From NCBI GenBank assembly GCA_022385755.1, contig MU278368.1, forward strand, positions 180,198-244,197: DNA of 64,000 nt, written 5' to 3'. A model generated the notes under the pieces. That model worked only from the letters and a program-made list of their open reading frames with translations, did no database searches and had not been told where the DNA came from. This DNA is from Trametopsis cervina (Eukaryota > Basidiomycota > Agaricomycetes > Polyporales > Irpicaceae). Position numbers and translations under genes: made by a program. Shown one piece after another: positions 33,513 through 45,080 of this stretch. The stretch's first letter is position 1; every line of letters starts with the position of its first letter.

Positions 33513-36500
33513 CTATGACAAAGATGGATGCCCTTGCATGAGTTTGTTTATGGTATTGGTCCGGAGCGGGGTGTCAGCGAAGAGAGCCCGTAGGAGGTTG
33601 ACGAGTTCGTCAATGCCGAAGTCCACTAGTGCCCCTTCATCAAAGAGATAGGATATATCGGCAATAGACGCTTCCTTTGTTTAGACAAGAAGCATGTCAG
33701 CAAAGATCTACAAGCAGCGGCAGGAAAGACGAACAAGTAACTCAGAGAGATATGAGAACTTGAGCCAAGACGGCACGTAGCTGACTACAAACGAGGGCTG
33801 TGGAGGTACAACTTAGCGAAACTTTCAGAAACAAACTAACGGAATGCTCACAAGATCCGGATCCTCCACGAAAAGTCCTTCCAAGGAGTTCATGATTCGA
33901 CATAGCTCACTAAGCTTGTGCGACTCTACCTCCGTGATATCCGCTAGTGCGAGTACGTCCTTCAATATGCGAGACAATGCGGCATCTACGATAGTTCCAA
34001 TCGCTTGATAATATTTGCTTTTGGGCAATGCAGACTGAAAATAGTGTTTGAATATAGAGCAAAACATAACACGATGAAATGCATACCTTGACCTGCTGAG
34101 AAAAGCGGCGGATATCTTGCAAAACTTGATTTACAGCGGCTTCGCAATCATCATATTGATCTTGGTCGGTTGTATTGATGAAGCCGTTTGCACCACTTAG
34201 CACCTCGTCGACCTTCTGGCATTGGTCATCCTACGCAGCACGTCAGCATACAAATGGTGGGGCCTACGAACCAACGTACAATTACGTCGTCAAACCAGAG
34301 TTCGCCCACTTCCCTTAGCCTATTGGCACACGCAGCCAGCTTGTCTTTGATGGCACCTAGAATATCTTTGCCGCCGGAAAGGCGTTGAATTTCTTCGCTC
34401 AGCCAAGTGCAGTTATTCGAGAAAAGGATTCGCCACTTTGGAGAACCGGCAAGCTTCGACTTCGCATGAACGGGGTATAAAGCGCGGTACAGGTCCAGAG
34501 TCAAAGGAGCCGTAGGCCCTATCACACCTCCGACTTGTGCGATATCGGCGGTATAGGAGGAAAGGATCCCGGATGACGACAAAGCTATGGCTTCACGCAA
34601 TATGTCCTCAACCAAGGCGATCAGGTCTTTCATACGACCAGTAACCAGATACGTCTCTGTTTCGACCGTAGGATGAACCATGCTCGGAGCTTGTTGCTGC
34701 CTCAACAAAGACGGCATGGCAGGGGTCGGCGGCGGAGCTGCAATAGGAATTGGGGACTGAATTGGCGGTTCTATTTTGGTCTTCTTGCCTTTGTTCGAGA
34801 GTTTTTCCAACTTTGTTGCCGTCTTGACTGGCTTGGCAGGAGATGTAGGGGCTAGAGGAGAGGTCGAATCACCGCTGTCGGCCCATGGATCGTCCCAGGC
34901 AGACGATTCCGGGAAGTCATCTCCCGCCTCTGGAGCTGGCTCTTCCGCGGGGTCATTCCATCCCCAGGCATCTTCAACGTCTTCGCCTTCGTCCTTCACT
35001 CCTGGTTCAGGCTCCTCTAACGATGGGGTGTCCCTGCCGTCGAAGCCCCATCCATCCTCATCGGCATGAGAGACTTCCACCTCTGTGCTATCGTCGAAGC
35101 CCCATGCCTCTTCCTCTGGTGAGACCGCGCGTTCCGGCTGTGTTTGGGAACCTTCGCCGACAACGGGGGATGCTTTTACAGTTACTTTTGTTTCTGCACG
35201 GAAAGTCGAATCATCCTCTCCGTCTCGGAGTACGATATTTCTTGCCCGTTCTAGCAGCTCCACGCGCCGTTTGCGCTCATAGTGACCCAGTATGCCGTCT
35301 GCCCATGTCTTTACCTCCTTCTCACCATGTCCGCCACCCAAAATGCCGATAATGAACTCGTCCTCAAACTGCACAACTCTGTCCATCAAGTCCAGATATG
35401 CCGGTAGATCTTCCACCGCAGATGGCAACGACGGAACAAGGAGCTTCTCCAGCAAAGAGCTGGTAAGAGGTTTCGTAAGAGATACTGACAGGCGAGTTTC
35501 CGAAGGGAATGAGGGGAGCAGTTTCTCATTGAGGAAGGCGATCAAGGCAGAGACATTCTCGACGCGAGATACCAGCCTCTCAGTGTTTGGAGGCGAGTGA
35601 AACACAGAGAATCTGACTTCTGCAGTCCCCGTCAGGGTCTTGACGGCAGATTCCTCGACTGATGCTGGTTGGGTAAGTAGGTACTCGATGTAGTGATGTG
35701 TCAGATCGCGGCGGAGAGTGTTGGCGAGTGAATTGAGCGAGGTCGGTGATAAAGACGCCAGGATGTCAGCAAGGGACAGGATAGTTTCCGACGCTCGAAC
35801 TGGAATATTGGTCAGTCTTGCAAATAAGTGAGTCGGAAATGAGGCTTGCCTGGTACGGATGGCCTAACAAGTATTTCACTGGCGGATACCACCACACTAC
35901 GGGAGTACGCTTCGTGGAGCTGTTCATCCGCTTGGTCCTTCAAGGCACGGAACCGACGCTATCAAGGGGGTCAATGAAAACATTCACCCACAAGCGCAAG
36001 TCCGTACTCACCTGCACGTCGTTAAAGACATGAGTCCCACGCAACGGCGGCGGCGAGTTTGCAAGTAAGCTTTCCAAGCTTGAGCACAACTTCACAGCAT
36101 CCGGCAACCTCCCTCCTCCTACAAGGGCAGCAAGGCTTTGCATTTCACGTTTGCAATGTGCAAGGTGGGACATGGCGAGATGCATGGCTTGAGCATCTGC
36201 AGCTTCTTGTGCAAGAGTTGCATGTCGACCCAATGTTGAGATAAGATTCGGTATAAGACCTGTCTAGAACTAGAATAAGACACGTTCGTGGCCAAATGAG
36301 AGCAGGGTACGGCTACCTCTGGGTGCGACAATGACACGCTCAACTTGTCTACGTTGGTCTCCAAGGCCAGCAATCGCTCCTGCACATGCTTAGAGGAAGA
36401 GAGTTGTTGGTCAAATGCCGGGAGGTCTGCGGTGACGCGTTTGTGTATCTCTTCCTGTACGTTCACATGTTGACCAACGCCCAACTGTGAAGGGTTCAAC

Positions 36501-36666
36501 GGACGTACCTTGGTCTGATGTATCGCAACGTCCAACTCTGCAATCCATTTCGAAGCTACCTCCTGACTTAGTGACTTGAAGGTCGTTTCCGAGATCTCGG
36601 AAAGAAGCTTAGTTGAGACATCTTGATTCTTCTTACGGGGTAGATGAGACGGTATAGGGAACGCCA
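33513..36666 (-). CDS. ZW10-like vesicle-tethering / kinetochore protein
   Basis: Multi-exon gene. The N-terminal part (start ATG at 36666) has ISETTFKSLSQEV, ELDVAIHQTK, ADLPAFDQQL, SKHVQERLLALETNVDKLS and LSHPE, the ZW10 helical N terminus. The middle exon has WADGILGHYERKRRVELLERAR, an acidic linker with repeated (W/A)GFDD-type segments, then TADIAQVGGVIGPTAPLTLDLYRALYP-type ZW10 C-terminal sequence. The last exon ends NTINKLMQGHPSLS. ZW10 acts in the Dsl1/NRZ complex tethering Golgi-derived vesicles at the ER and, in animals, in the RZZ kinetochore complex; fungi mainly retain the tethering role. Not every exon boundary was fixed. Confidence 0.88.
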
Positions 36667-37078
36667 TCGAGACACGTGTAATTCCAACGTTGCGGCAGGG
36701 AGCACAAGAAGAGCAGAACAAGATTACTGGAAGTTGTTAAGTGAGCAGGCTTACTCAGGTTTTGCCTGATTAGATGTAAAGGAGAGCCTCCGAGGTGACA
36801 ACGAGATGAGGAGTACGGGATACCTGTCCGCTCAATTGGCGCGCAATGGCGCCACAAAGGATCATCTTTCCACATAAGGGAATATCGACTACCAACAACC
36901 AGGAGCACATATATGCCGCGCGAGAAAACAGCAATGTCATTCGCAATGAATCATACAAATATGGAAAATCGAACTGAGGAGCTATAAAGAATTCGGAAGT
37001 AGTGATCAAAAAAAGCATAATGCGTGATCGTTACTGATAGATAGTAGCATGAATAGCATGAACAGCAAATATAGAGTT
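36667..37078. other. Intergenic between ZW10-like gene (5') and zinc protein gene (3')
   Basis: No gene recognised. Promoter region of the ZW10-like gene and terminator region of the zinc-motif gene. Confidence 0.5.
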
Positions 37079-38740
37079 CTATGTCTCCTGCTTTGGAGAA
37101 TTCTGTGTAACACTTGACTCTGCATGTTGCTCTCGTTCTGGCCTCAAGCCGTGCTTAAAGCCTTGTATAAAACTGGAAATTGGCTTCGTGATTGCGCTCC
37201 ATAGTGCCTGTCCCCGGGGAGTCTTGTACGAGTCTGTGCGGGCTCGAACATGACGCTTGGGTGTTGATGTCTGTTCATCCACTTCCGAATCATCTCTTCC
37301 GCGCTTTCTGAGAAGAGAAGGAGAAGCTGCAGAATCAATGGGAGCCTTCTCTGACGCTCTTGGAGTCGATGGTACGGTAGCTGAACTAGGCGCATCTGCG
37401 ATTGTGGTTGCCGCTTCCTCTGGCTCAGCCGATGCCGCCACTGGTCTGCAGTATATATTTGTCAGCTTCCCTCGACATATGTTCAAGGTTTGTGGTAGCA
37501 CATACTCTTGGCCAGGGCATTGCTGCATGTGGGTCAACCAATTGCGAGTGGAATACTTCGTAGATGGATAAAGCTTGACCCAACTAGCGCATTGAGTGCA
37601 GAATACTTCATGAGGCCGTATCTCTCCCGCTCTAGCGTCGCGCTCAAGGGTGGCTTTCCCTTCCGCTTCCATCGGGCTCAAAGTATCGCTAATATTACTC
37701 ATTGACGGCTGCATTCTGAGCGGGGTTGGTTGCATTAGTGGGGTTGAGACTTGCGAAGGGCTATAGTGGGTCGTTAAAGGGCAAGTCGCATATTATAGGA
37801 AATCGGCTCACGGTTTGGAGGGTGCGGGTGTGGGGGACTTCGGAGGCCCGGGGCACGCCTTTCGATGATTGATCCATGCTTGCATGACATACTTGCGCTT
37901 CGGGTGCAACTCTTGCCACTCTCCACAGTGATTGCACAATATGCGGTGGGGTTCGAGCTCCTTACACCACGGATCGTCCTTCAAAAATTGAATTCGTTCT
38001 GCTTCGGTCTTGCGTTTACGACGCTGCTTGCCGTCCACGGTCGATTCTGTGTCGGAAACACTCGCGGGGCTCTCTCGTTCAACGATGCTAATTCTCAAAT
38101 CAAGAACCGATTTGGAAGGGGAGACTTGTCGACATACGAAGGTGGTTTGGCTTTTGCTGAAGAGACGGATCCTGAACGTGCATGCATGTTGCTCCCCGCA
38201 GATATGGATGTCACGGAAGAAGCAGTGGATGGCGGCTTATGGCTGACTTTGACAGAAGTCGCAGGTACCACAAAGGTTGCTTCCGCCACAGAACGTTTGG
38301 AGACCGGAGGGGAGGTACTATAAGAACCGTTTGATCTAGCTCGTCTGCCAGAAGAATGTGAGATCCTGTAACGTAGGCATACCTGTGGTTTGAGGGTTGT
38401 GGCTTGCTCTCATTCACCATAGTATTCTCTTCCTCTGACTCCTCCTCCCCCTCCCGCGCCCCCTCCTCCTCTCCTTCCTTTTCGGAATCTTCGACCACTT
38501 CGGGCGGGCTTCTTCGCGACAATCGTGTTGGATCAGCCAAGGGAACTGATGCTGTGAGCAGATACGCACTGTTCCTTCCGTCTCTCCCGCCTTTTCTTCT
38601 GTACAGCTGTGAGCGAAACGTACATACATCAGACGCATTCCCGCACTCACCTTCATTCGGCCCGCATAAGTCGTTCGCGGTGGCTTACCTCCGTTGGATC
38701 TGCCAAACGTGTACCAATCAGCAACCTTTCGCTCCCTCAA
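37079..38740 (-). CDS. Uncharacterised protein with two C-x2-C-x16-W-x2-H-x3-C zinc-type motifs
   Basis: Exons in phase: about 38740-38651, 38606-38570, 38551-38383, 38317-38138, 38093-37812, 37760-37506 and 37445-37079. The first exon's start is unresolved; its frame is open upstream. It begins with a basic stretch, then an acidic Glu run and a Ser/Thr/Pro region. Motif 1 is CNHCGEW ... W-IN-H-RKA-C and motif 2 is CTQCASW ... W-LT-H-MQQ-C, both with 16 residues between the second Cys and Trp. A Lys/Arg-rich C-terminal region includes KRHVRART. The 37812/37760 junction fuses two open frames into one protein. Zinc binding is inferred from the ligands; a nuclear role from the basic clusters. 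Confidence 0.75.
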
Positions 38741-39016
38741 TTTGCGTCTTTTGCGTACTTTTCCGGTGAAGGCGCGCTATCAGACATAGCTCAGATGATG
38801 GAACGCGTCAAAACGCGAGGATGCGGGCCAGGGTTCCAGGAGGACGCGATGGCCACGAGTCGTGATTTTCCCACGGCTGTTCTCATGCTCTATTGTGCGT
38901 CAATCAATCCGGGGTAATTCGTACGGTCTTGCCGCTGCTCTCGACCGAAGTCGTGTCTCACGACCAGGTTCGCCTCGTACCTCCACGTTGCACCGACGTT
39001 GTTGAAGCCCAAAGAT

Positions 39017-39499
39017 ATGGCAAGTGTCTATGCTGGCGATCCATGGTCTGAATGCTGATTGACCTCTCGTAGTCTGCTTACCCCGCGTTCGCTATGGGCA
39101 GTCTCTGCCTGATTGGTGGCTTGACTGGCTTTGCAAGGACTCGCAGCGTGCCGTCCCTCGTTGCTGGCGTCAGGTGTGTTGCTATGCCGTGCACAGCGCT
39201 CGATACGATTACTTATTAGTACCGCTTAGTGTTGGTCTGCTCTTCCTCTGGAGCGCAGACAGAATTCGCCAGGGCACCCCGAACGGACTGGAAGGAGCAT
39301 TCCGTAAGTAACCTTCTGTGATTATTGACTTTGCTGGTCTGTGACCTTTTACTATTTAGTTGCTTCGACGGTACTTCTGCTGTCCTCTGCTCCTCGGTTC
39401 AGGAAGGGCCCCATCCCTAAGGTTCTCACAGTGAGCGGAGCCGCATCTGCTGCATATTACGGGAACACCTTGTACGCTCTCAGGAATATTGGCCACTAA
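39017..39499 (+). CDS. TMEM14-family small membrane protein
   Basis: Exons 39017-39019 (the ATG alone), 39073-39173, 39230-39303 and 39360-39499 keep phase, giving 105 residues, the usual TMEM14 length. The protein begins MSAYPAFAMGSLCLIGGLTGFARTRSVPSLVAG, then VGLLFLWSADRIRQG ... GLEGAF and a last helix SGAASAAYYGNTLYALRN. YPAF-x2-G, GG-x2-G-x3-TRSVPSLVAG and the short Gly-rich helices are TMEM14 features. In animals TMEM14C acts in mitochondrial heme/porphyrin handling; fungal members are little studied. Intron 1 would use a GC donor (ATG|GCAAGT), the only junction I found that restores the canonical N terminus. Confidence 0.85.
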
Positions 39500-39895
39500 A
39501 CTACGCGTCGGGATCTATGCTTGTACTAGTTTCGTGCATGTTGTTTCATTATAGGTGTGCTGTTATCCTCAATTCGCGCAAAACATCGTATCTGTTCAAT
39601 GTGCTACAAATTGCATCGAATGATCCAGACCTCTTTTATTTTTATTTCTCTATGCAGAGTCTCTTATTTAACACAACGGCCTGTGAAATTCGAAGTTGCC
39701 TGTGCCGGTCACGTTCTGTAACAATGAGTTACACGCGTGATATCGCGTACCTGATGCCAGGCCACGTTAATGAGATGATCGTGACGTCACGCGGGGTGCA
39801 TGTACTACAGACATCACACCACCCCACATTCCTCCACTGGCTTTCGGCACTTCTGCCCTCATCCTTCCCACCGTCCTTCTTTATAGCCTCCCACC
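39500..39895. other. Intergenic, no gene seen
   Basis: Short stretch with only small frames. Holds the promoter of the following PAF-AH gene. Confidence 0.5.
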
Positions 39896-41909
39896 ATGAC
39901 TCTCGAAAACCTCAAGTCACACAATCGCTCGTCGTCCATGGGCAACCTACTCAAGAAGTCGCGCTCGCCGCGGTCAGACTCCGATGACAATGACGACGGG
40001 AAGAAACACACTAGGCGTTCCTCCAGTCTTAGCGGCGTGCCACGCCCCACCACAACCTCACTACACCCACCACCAGAGCCTCCGAAATTGCACTCTGTCC
40101 CCCGCCATTCGCCTTTCGGCGCCCTTCTTTCAAGAACGCTGCCCACCTACACAGGTAAATACGATGTCGGGGTCTGCGACCTCGAAATACCCGTTTCCAG
40201 ACAGACTTTTGGCACATTCAAATACAAACATATGCCCGACTCGGAAGTTGCTGGTATAGCAATGGACACTGTACTGTTCTCGCTTTTCTACCCGTGTGAG
40301 CGGCAGGATAAGTCAAAAGGCGTGGCTTGGTTCCCAAAGTGAGTCCCATTCCGACTCTTTGTTTGTGTTTTCTACATTCCCTGTGGAATACCTTAGCGAG
40401 GGAAAGAACAACGGTGATTGTGCATATCGTACTGTTATTTGGTTATAGCTGCGCGATCCACCCAAGTCTGCGAACGAGGTGTCTGAAGCCTACCGACCGT
40501 TAATCCCGCTAACGCTTTACACATTGTGCTTCAATCGTAACAGTGAGCTAACAAGTAATACAAAAAACATAGGATGGCGCAGACTATTGATGGTTTCCTC
40601 AAGATGGCGAAACGAACGCCAAACGTCTGGTATCGCATGGCGGCATGTACGTGCTTCAGGTTTATTGCACCCTTCCGAGAATACTCACGACATAAAACTG
40701 AATAGACCCTGTTGCTGCCGCTGCAATTCACGGAACCACTTTTCCAGCAACCAAAGATGCGCCACTCGCCAACCCGCCAAGCGACCTGGGTAAATGGCCT
40801 CTTATGCTGTTTAGCCACGGCGTAGGCTGCTCTCGTCTCATGTACTCCGCGTTTTGCGGAGAGATGGCCAGCAGAGGGTTTATAGTGGCTTCAGTGGAGC
40901 ACCGTGACGGCACTAGTCCCAGTTCGACAATTGCCTCTCCTGATGGAACATCAACTATCGTCGACTGGTTAGAATGGAGTGACTTATAGTGAGTGTACCT
41001 CACCTACATAATTGAGCGAATCTAACGTATACGTGCAGCTGGCCGGACTTAGAAGAACAGCCAAAAGACGATACCATACTTAGACACGCACAAATACAAC
41101 TACGCAAGGCTGAGATAGAAGCAGTCGTGGACACGATGCGTAAGGTGTCACAAGGCGAGGTGTTGACTCAATACGCTATAGGCAGCGACAAGTTTGACTG
41201 GGAAAAGTGGAAGGGTATCGACGCGGATAAGCCTATTATTGCAGGGCATTCGTTGGGTGGGAGCGCAGCGGTAGGTTCTTCTTGTGTATATTTCTCTCAG
41301 GTTGTCTTACAAGCGTCACAGCTCGCTTGCTCGTCTGCGGCCGTCATTGATTACCGTGCGGTGGTTGTGTTCGACCCTGCAGTTCAACGTGTGTGCTTTC
41401 TTTCACTTACTATGTTCGTACTGAATGTTATGTCTGTAGGTCTCGAACCGTGGAAGTCTCCTCTCCCACACCCGCTCTTGGTTGTCAACTCCGAAGAGTT
41501 CACAGTTGGGAGGGAGTACACTATCTTTTCGGAGCAAATTGCACACACTGTCACCACAGAGATGCAGGTGTATAGCATCGGCGGAGCCACCCATCCCTCT
41601 TTCTCGGATGTGTTCCTCATTCTGCCCAATGCGATCAACAAGATGACGGGCCTCAAATGCTCAGCTTCTTCCGTCATAAACCGTGCCGTGAGAGCGACCG
41701 AGCAGTTCCTGTCGGGTCCGGAGGGGCACGGTGGCAAGGTGACGTACGACGAAGAGTTCAAGGACGAAGAGGACAGACAGAGGAAGATGAAGCTCAGGGG
41801 AGCACACGCGAAGGATAAGAAGCGGAACGAAGAGGAGGGAGAGGAGAAGGGCGGGAAGCTGTACAGGCCTGTCGGAAAGCCTGGAGAGCTGGCGTGGCAT
41901 CGACTCTAA
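39896..41909 (+). CDS. PAF-acetylhydrolase-like (platelet-activating factor acetylhydrolase isoform II family) lipase
   Basis: The N-terminal ~75 residues are a Ser/Arg/Pro-rich, probably disordered extension. The family core then starts at [12 protein letters not shown] with FYP, followed by [33 protein letters not shown] (oxyanion region), [15 protein letters not shown], the nucleophile [10 protein letters not shown], a VVFDPAV strand with the candidate catalytic Asp, and [11 protein letters not shown] with the catalytic His. The C terminus is a charged Lys/Glu-rich tail. These intracellular serine hydrolases cleave short or oxidised sn-2 acyl chains of phospholipids. The gene has several introns; boundaries near 40340-40580 and 41270-41440 were not all fixed. 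Confidence 0.9.
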
Positions 41910-42212
41910 ACTCTCAATTTAACCGTTATGCGTGCTTCACCAAACCACTACCGATGTATTCTTATAGATGTTGTACCATGGACTTATTATGACTGCTATT
42001 CGGACTCGTCGCAATCCCTCTCATGTACGAGCATTTTCGTAGATGATATACCTACACATTAGCACGTCTAGTATAATTCGTATATCCTATCCGTCCAAGT
42101 CCTGTTCGCCCGTGCAGGTCCAAAAGTAGTAGCCACCATAGATTCGCGACGTCTCAAGCGTAAGAGCAATGTATATCCTGAGCGTCCCTCTAAGATACCA
42201 TGGGCCACAAAA

Positions 42213-43909
42213 TCAGAACAAGAACTTGACATTCTGATAGTACTCCAGGATTGGGTTTTCTCCACTCTTCAACTGGGTCTGTCTCAAGTCCGCATATGTG
42301 TCCATGAACTCTGCATGGGTAAACACGCTAGATTTGCGCTCGCCGACAGGCAAACCGCTCGCTGATGTCATGCCATCAACGGGGGAGCGACGTGTGGTGG
42401 GATGGTACGACGAGAAGAAGTTGGCGCCGACGGCTAGCGGGGAAATGCTCGTCGATAGCGGGGTCGCTCGCTGATCGTCATGCTCGAGGCTAGGATGAAT
42501 GTCCGGTTCCGTGAGGACGTGCTCGTACATGTCCCTTAGTCTGTCGAAGTCCGTGGGGAAGAAGATGTCGAAGTAGCCTTGTTTGACGAGGACGGTGTCG
42601 CAAGGGACTGTCGTACCCCGAACTCGTGTCTGTACGACGGGCGCACACACACCCTCTACGGTGTCGGGAAGGGAGGAGAAATCCGATAGGAGGAGTCGGT
42701 GGCGAGGGAAACATCGCCGGAGTGTGCGCAGGAGTGTGAGTAGGCGGGTGGGGATGAACTCTGGGGCGGAGAGGTTTGGAGAGAGGGGCAGTGAGGTGTA
42801 TAATGTTCGGAGGGAAGGTGCAAATTTGAGGAGTCTTGGTATAGGTGGAGGGTGACCAAGCCGTTGCCGCAGTGCAATGAATGATGCAATAAGGGGATCT
42901 GTAACTGGAGTGTAGTACATCGAGAAGTCGCTGTTCCCGTCGATCGCCACCACACCTTGGAAAGGTTGCAGTGTTTTGAGATCGTATCGAATCATATCGT
43001 GCGCAAAGTTGTCCTACAAGGGATATTGTTGCGTACGATGATACACGTATGGGAAAAGGAAATAGAACACTCACTATGACTTCCATGGCTAAGAAGAAAC
43101 ATGGTGAGGGCTCCGGTGTGTCCCAGTGGAATATGCTTTTGTTCGTTACGGTCACGTTCGGATGGTCCTGCAATAGCTGCTTCTTCTGTACATTTGCTAA
43201 GCTCTCGCTGATTTCGATAATGTTGTATCGTGTCCGCTCATACACTTCCGGGCGTACGTCGCGTATATAATCAAGTATATCGCGCGCAAGGGTCCCGTTA
43301 CCTGCTCCAATCTCGTATATAACGCAGTCCTCATACGGGAAGTACTTGAGCAGATACTCGGCCAGAATGCAGTGGGCTATAGCTTGACCATAAAAGGGCT
43401 AACGAGAACTGTTAGCCTTCAGCAACGCGTACCGGAGGAAAGTCTGCTGCAGCGCGGCGCACCTTGAATAGCTCAGTAGGCGTATGCCATATCTGCCTGC
43501 CTGGCCCTTCTTCTATGGTCTCGAAAGATTCGTACCTCTTCGCTACTTCGTTCTGAAACTCCACCGAATTCCTCATGTTGCGAAAGTTGATAGGATCCGT
43601 CGCCGTGAATATGGTGGCCTGTTTCGGGAAATAGCCATAATGTGGGTTGTACAGCGAGTCTTCTATGAAGTCCCGAACCAACATCTTGACCTCAGTTGGT
43701 GGCGAGCGTAGACTCTCCAGATCGTTTGCGGTAACACGCCGGTAGCTGGCATGACTTGCATCCGGTGTCTCCGAGAATGAGAGATTATTGTAGTTTGTCT
43801 TGACCGCTTTACGCGATTTCTGGAGAGTGGTTGCCGCTGTGAATGTACGACGATGTTTTGAGAGCAAGGACTTTGCCCAGTAAGACCGCACGTTACATGC
43901 AGGTATCAT
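42213..43909 (-). CDS. MidA/NDUFAF7-like mitochondrial arginine methyltransferase (complex I assembly)
   Basis: The N terminus (MIPACNVRSYWAKSLLSKHR) is rich in Arg/Ser and fits a mitochondrial presequence. The core shows LVRDFIEDSLYNPHYGYF, an exon with PFYGQAIAHCILAEYLLKYFP, the SAM site YEIGAGNGTLARDIL, NIIEISESL, and the later DNFAHDM. The C-terminal part includes LLLSDFSSLPDTV and DIFFPTDFDRL. This is the DUF185/MidA family; NDUFAF7 dimethylates an arginine of a complex I core subunit during assembly. Several introns; the start at 43909 is the first in-frame ATG (the frame is open further upstream without one). Confidence 0.9.
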
Positions 43910-44145
43910 CGGAATGCGCAAACTCAAGGTGGTGCGCAGGTAAGAGACATGAGCCTGAGCTACACCAAACGGCCAGTGGGCGCGCTTCAATAACCGTGAC
44001 CCGACGTGTCACACGGCGCACCTGTCTGTCCCGTAGATCGAGTTTTTTTATACTGTGCAATTCGGGAAACAAGCCCAGCTCAACACACGCGGAGATGTAC
44101 AAGATGCTTCTATATGCACTTCTAAGTGGTTATGGTACATGTTAC

Positions 44146-44150
44146 AAAAA
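44146..44150 (-). terminator. RNA polymerase III terminator of tRNA-His
   Basis: Five consecutive T on the minus strand, four bases after the tRNA 3' end. Confidence 0.75.
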
Positions 44151-44154
44151 GTGT

Positions 44155-44237
44155 GTCCCAGCGAGGATTCGAGCCTCGGTCTTCACGGATTGCAGAAAAG
44201 CCACAACGTGATGATCTAACCACTAATCGACAAGGAC
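44155..44237 (-). tRNA. tRNA-His (anticodon GTG), with 12-nt intron
   Basis: Minus strand: acceptor GTCCTTG pairs with CTGGGAC (one T-T mismatch, one G-T), D-arm GATTAGTGGTTAGATC, anticodon stem TCACG/CGTGA around TTGTGG, a 12-nt intron (CTTTTCTGCAAT) at the canonical position 37/38, and T-arm CGAGG-CTCGAAT-CCTCG. The B-box GGCTCGAATCC is close to consensus. A TTTTT Pol III terminator follows at 44150-44146. Confidence 0.82.
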
Positions 44238-45080
44238 CGAAAGTCTTGCCGAATATGTTTGTCTAGTCCACTCTAACACTGGGATCGTGAACCCTAATCT
44301 TACTGTACATGATCTACTCGCGTTCAATTTTCTCTCTCTGGCCCTGCTGCTCGTTCGGAGTTCAGCCTTTGGCACAGGCTGCTTTCGTAGTGACATTCAG
44401 GCGCATATCTTTTTCTTGTTCAGCATGTGGAGGTTAAGCCTCCGGGGTCACAGTGCCGTGAGGAAAGCCCTACGTACCTGGCGAGTATATCTGTTGTTAT
44501 AATGTTCTTGGGATTTATTGTCGCGTCTTTTCTTTCAACACACACTATTTGTGATTGTGACATCGCTCAAGGAATATCTGCACTTGAACCGCACACTCTC
44601 ATAACCTTCAGGTACTGGGAATGACGACTGCACCTGTCGGGGAGGCGCCGCGTATTTTGGCATTTGTTTAGCCGCCCGGCGATCGGTGCGATCAGGGGAG
44701 TTCTAGTCGAATCAAGGAAGTATTCAAGTAGAAGTCTCTGGGTTGAACGATGGCCGAAGCCCGGACTCGAACACAGAGTTGGCTTATACAGTAGCAGCGA
44801 TTCACTCATTCCAGCGAGCGGTATTTTCATAACATAACAATGTACTATATAACGAGATAGAGCCAAATGAACATAACACAGCACAACCATAGCTTGTCAA
44901 AACAATTCAAACAAGATAACATACGAATCGAAGCACAGCTATGAAGAGGATATCAGGATCCATAACGAGTGGTGGTGCGCACAAATTGCGTCTATTTTGA
45001 GCATCATCTAGAGAGCCTCGCTATCTGCGGACAGATACTGCGCACTGCGCTTCCGCTCTGATCGGTGGGACGGAGAGCAT
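44238..45080. other. Intergenic region without recognised gene
   Basis: No protein gene or second clear tRNA. A tRNA-like T-arm around 44750-44790 was considered and rejected. Confidence 0.5.

Noticed and set aside
38211..38540. Separate small acidic gene
   Set aside because: Its frame begins with TTG and splices in phase both upstream and downstream; it is an internal exon of the two-finger zinc protein.
44700..44830. tRNA-like T-arm (GTTCGAGTCC on the minus strand)
   Set aside because: No matching acceptor stem, T-stem bases do not pair and no T-run terminator follows.
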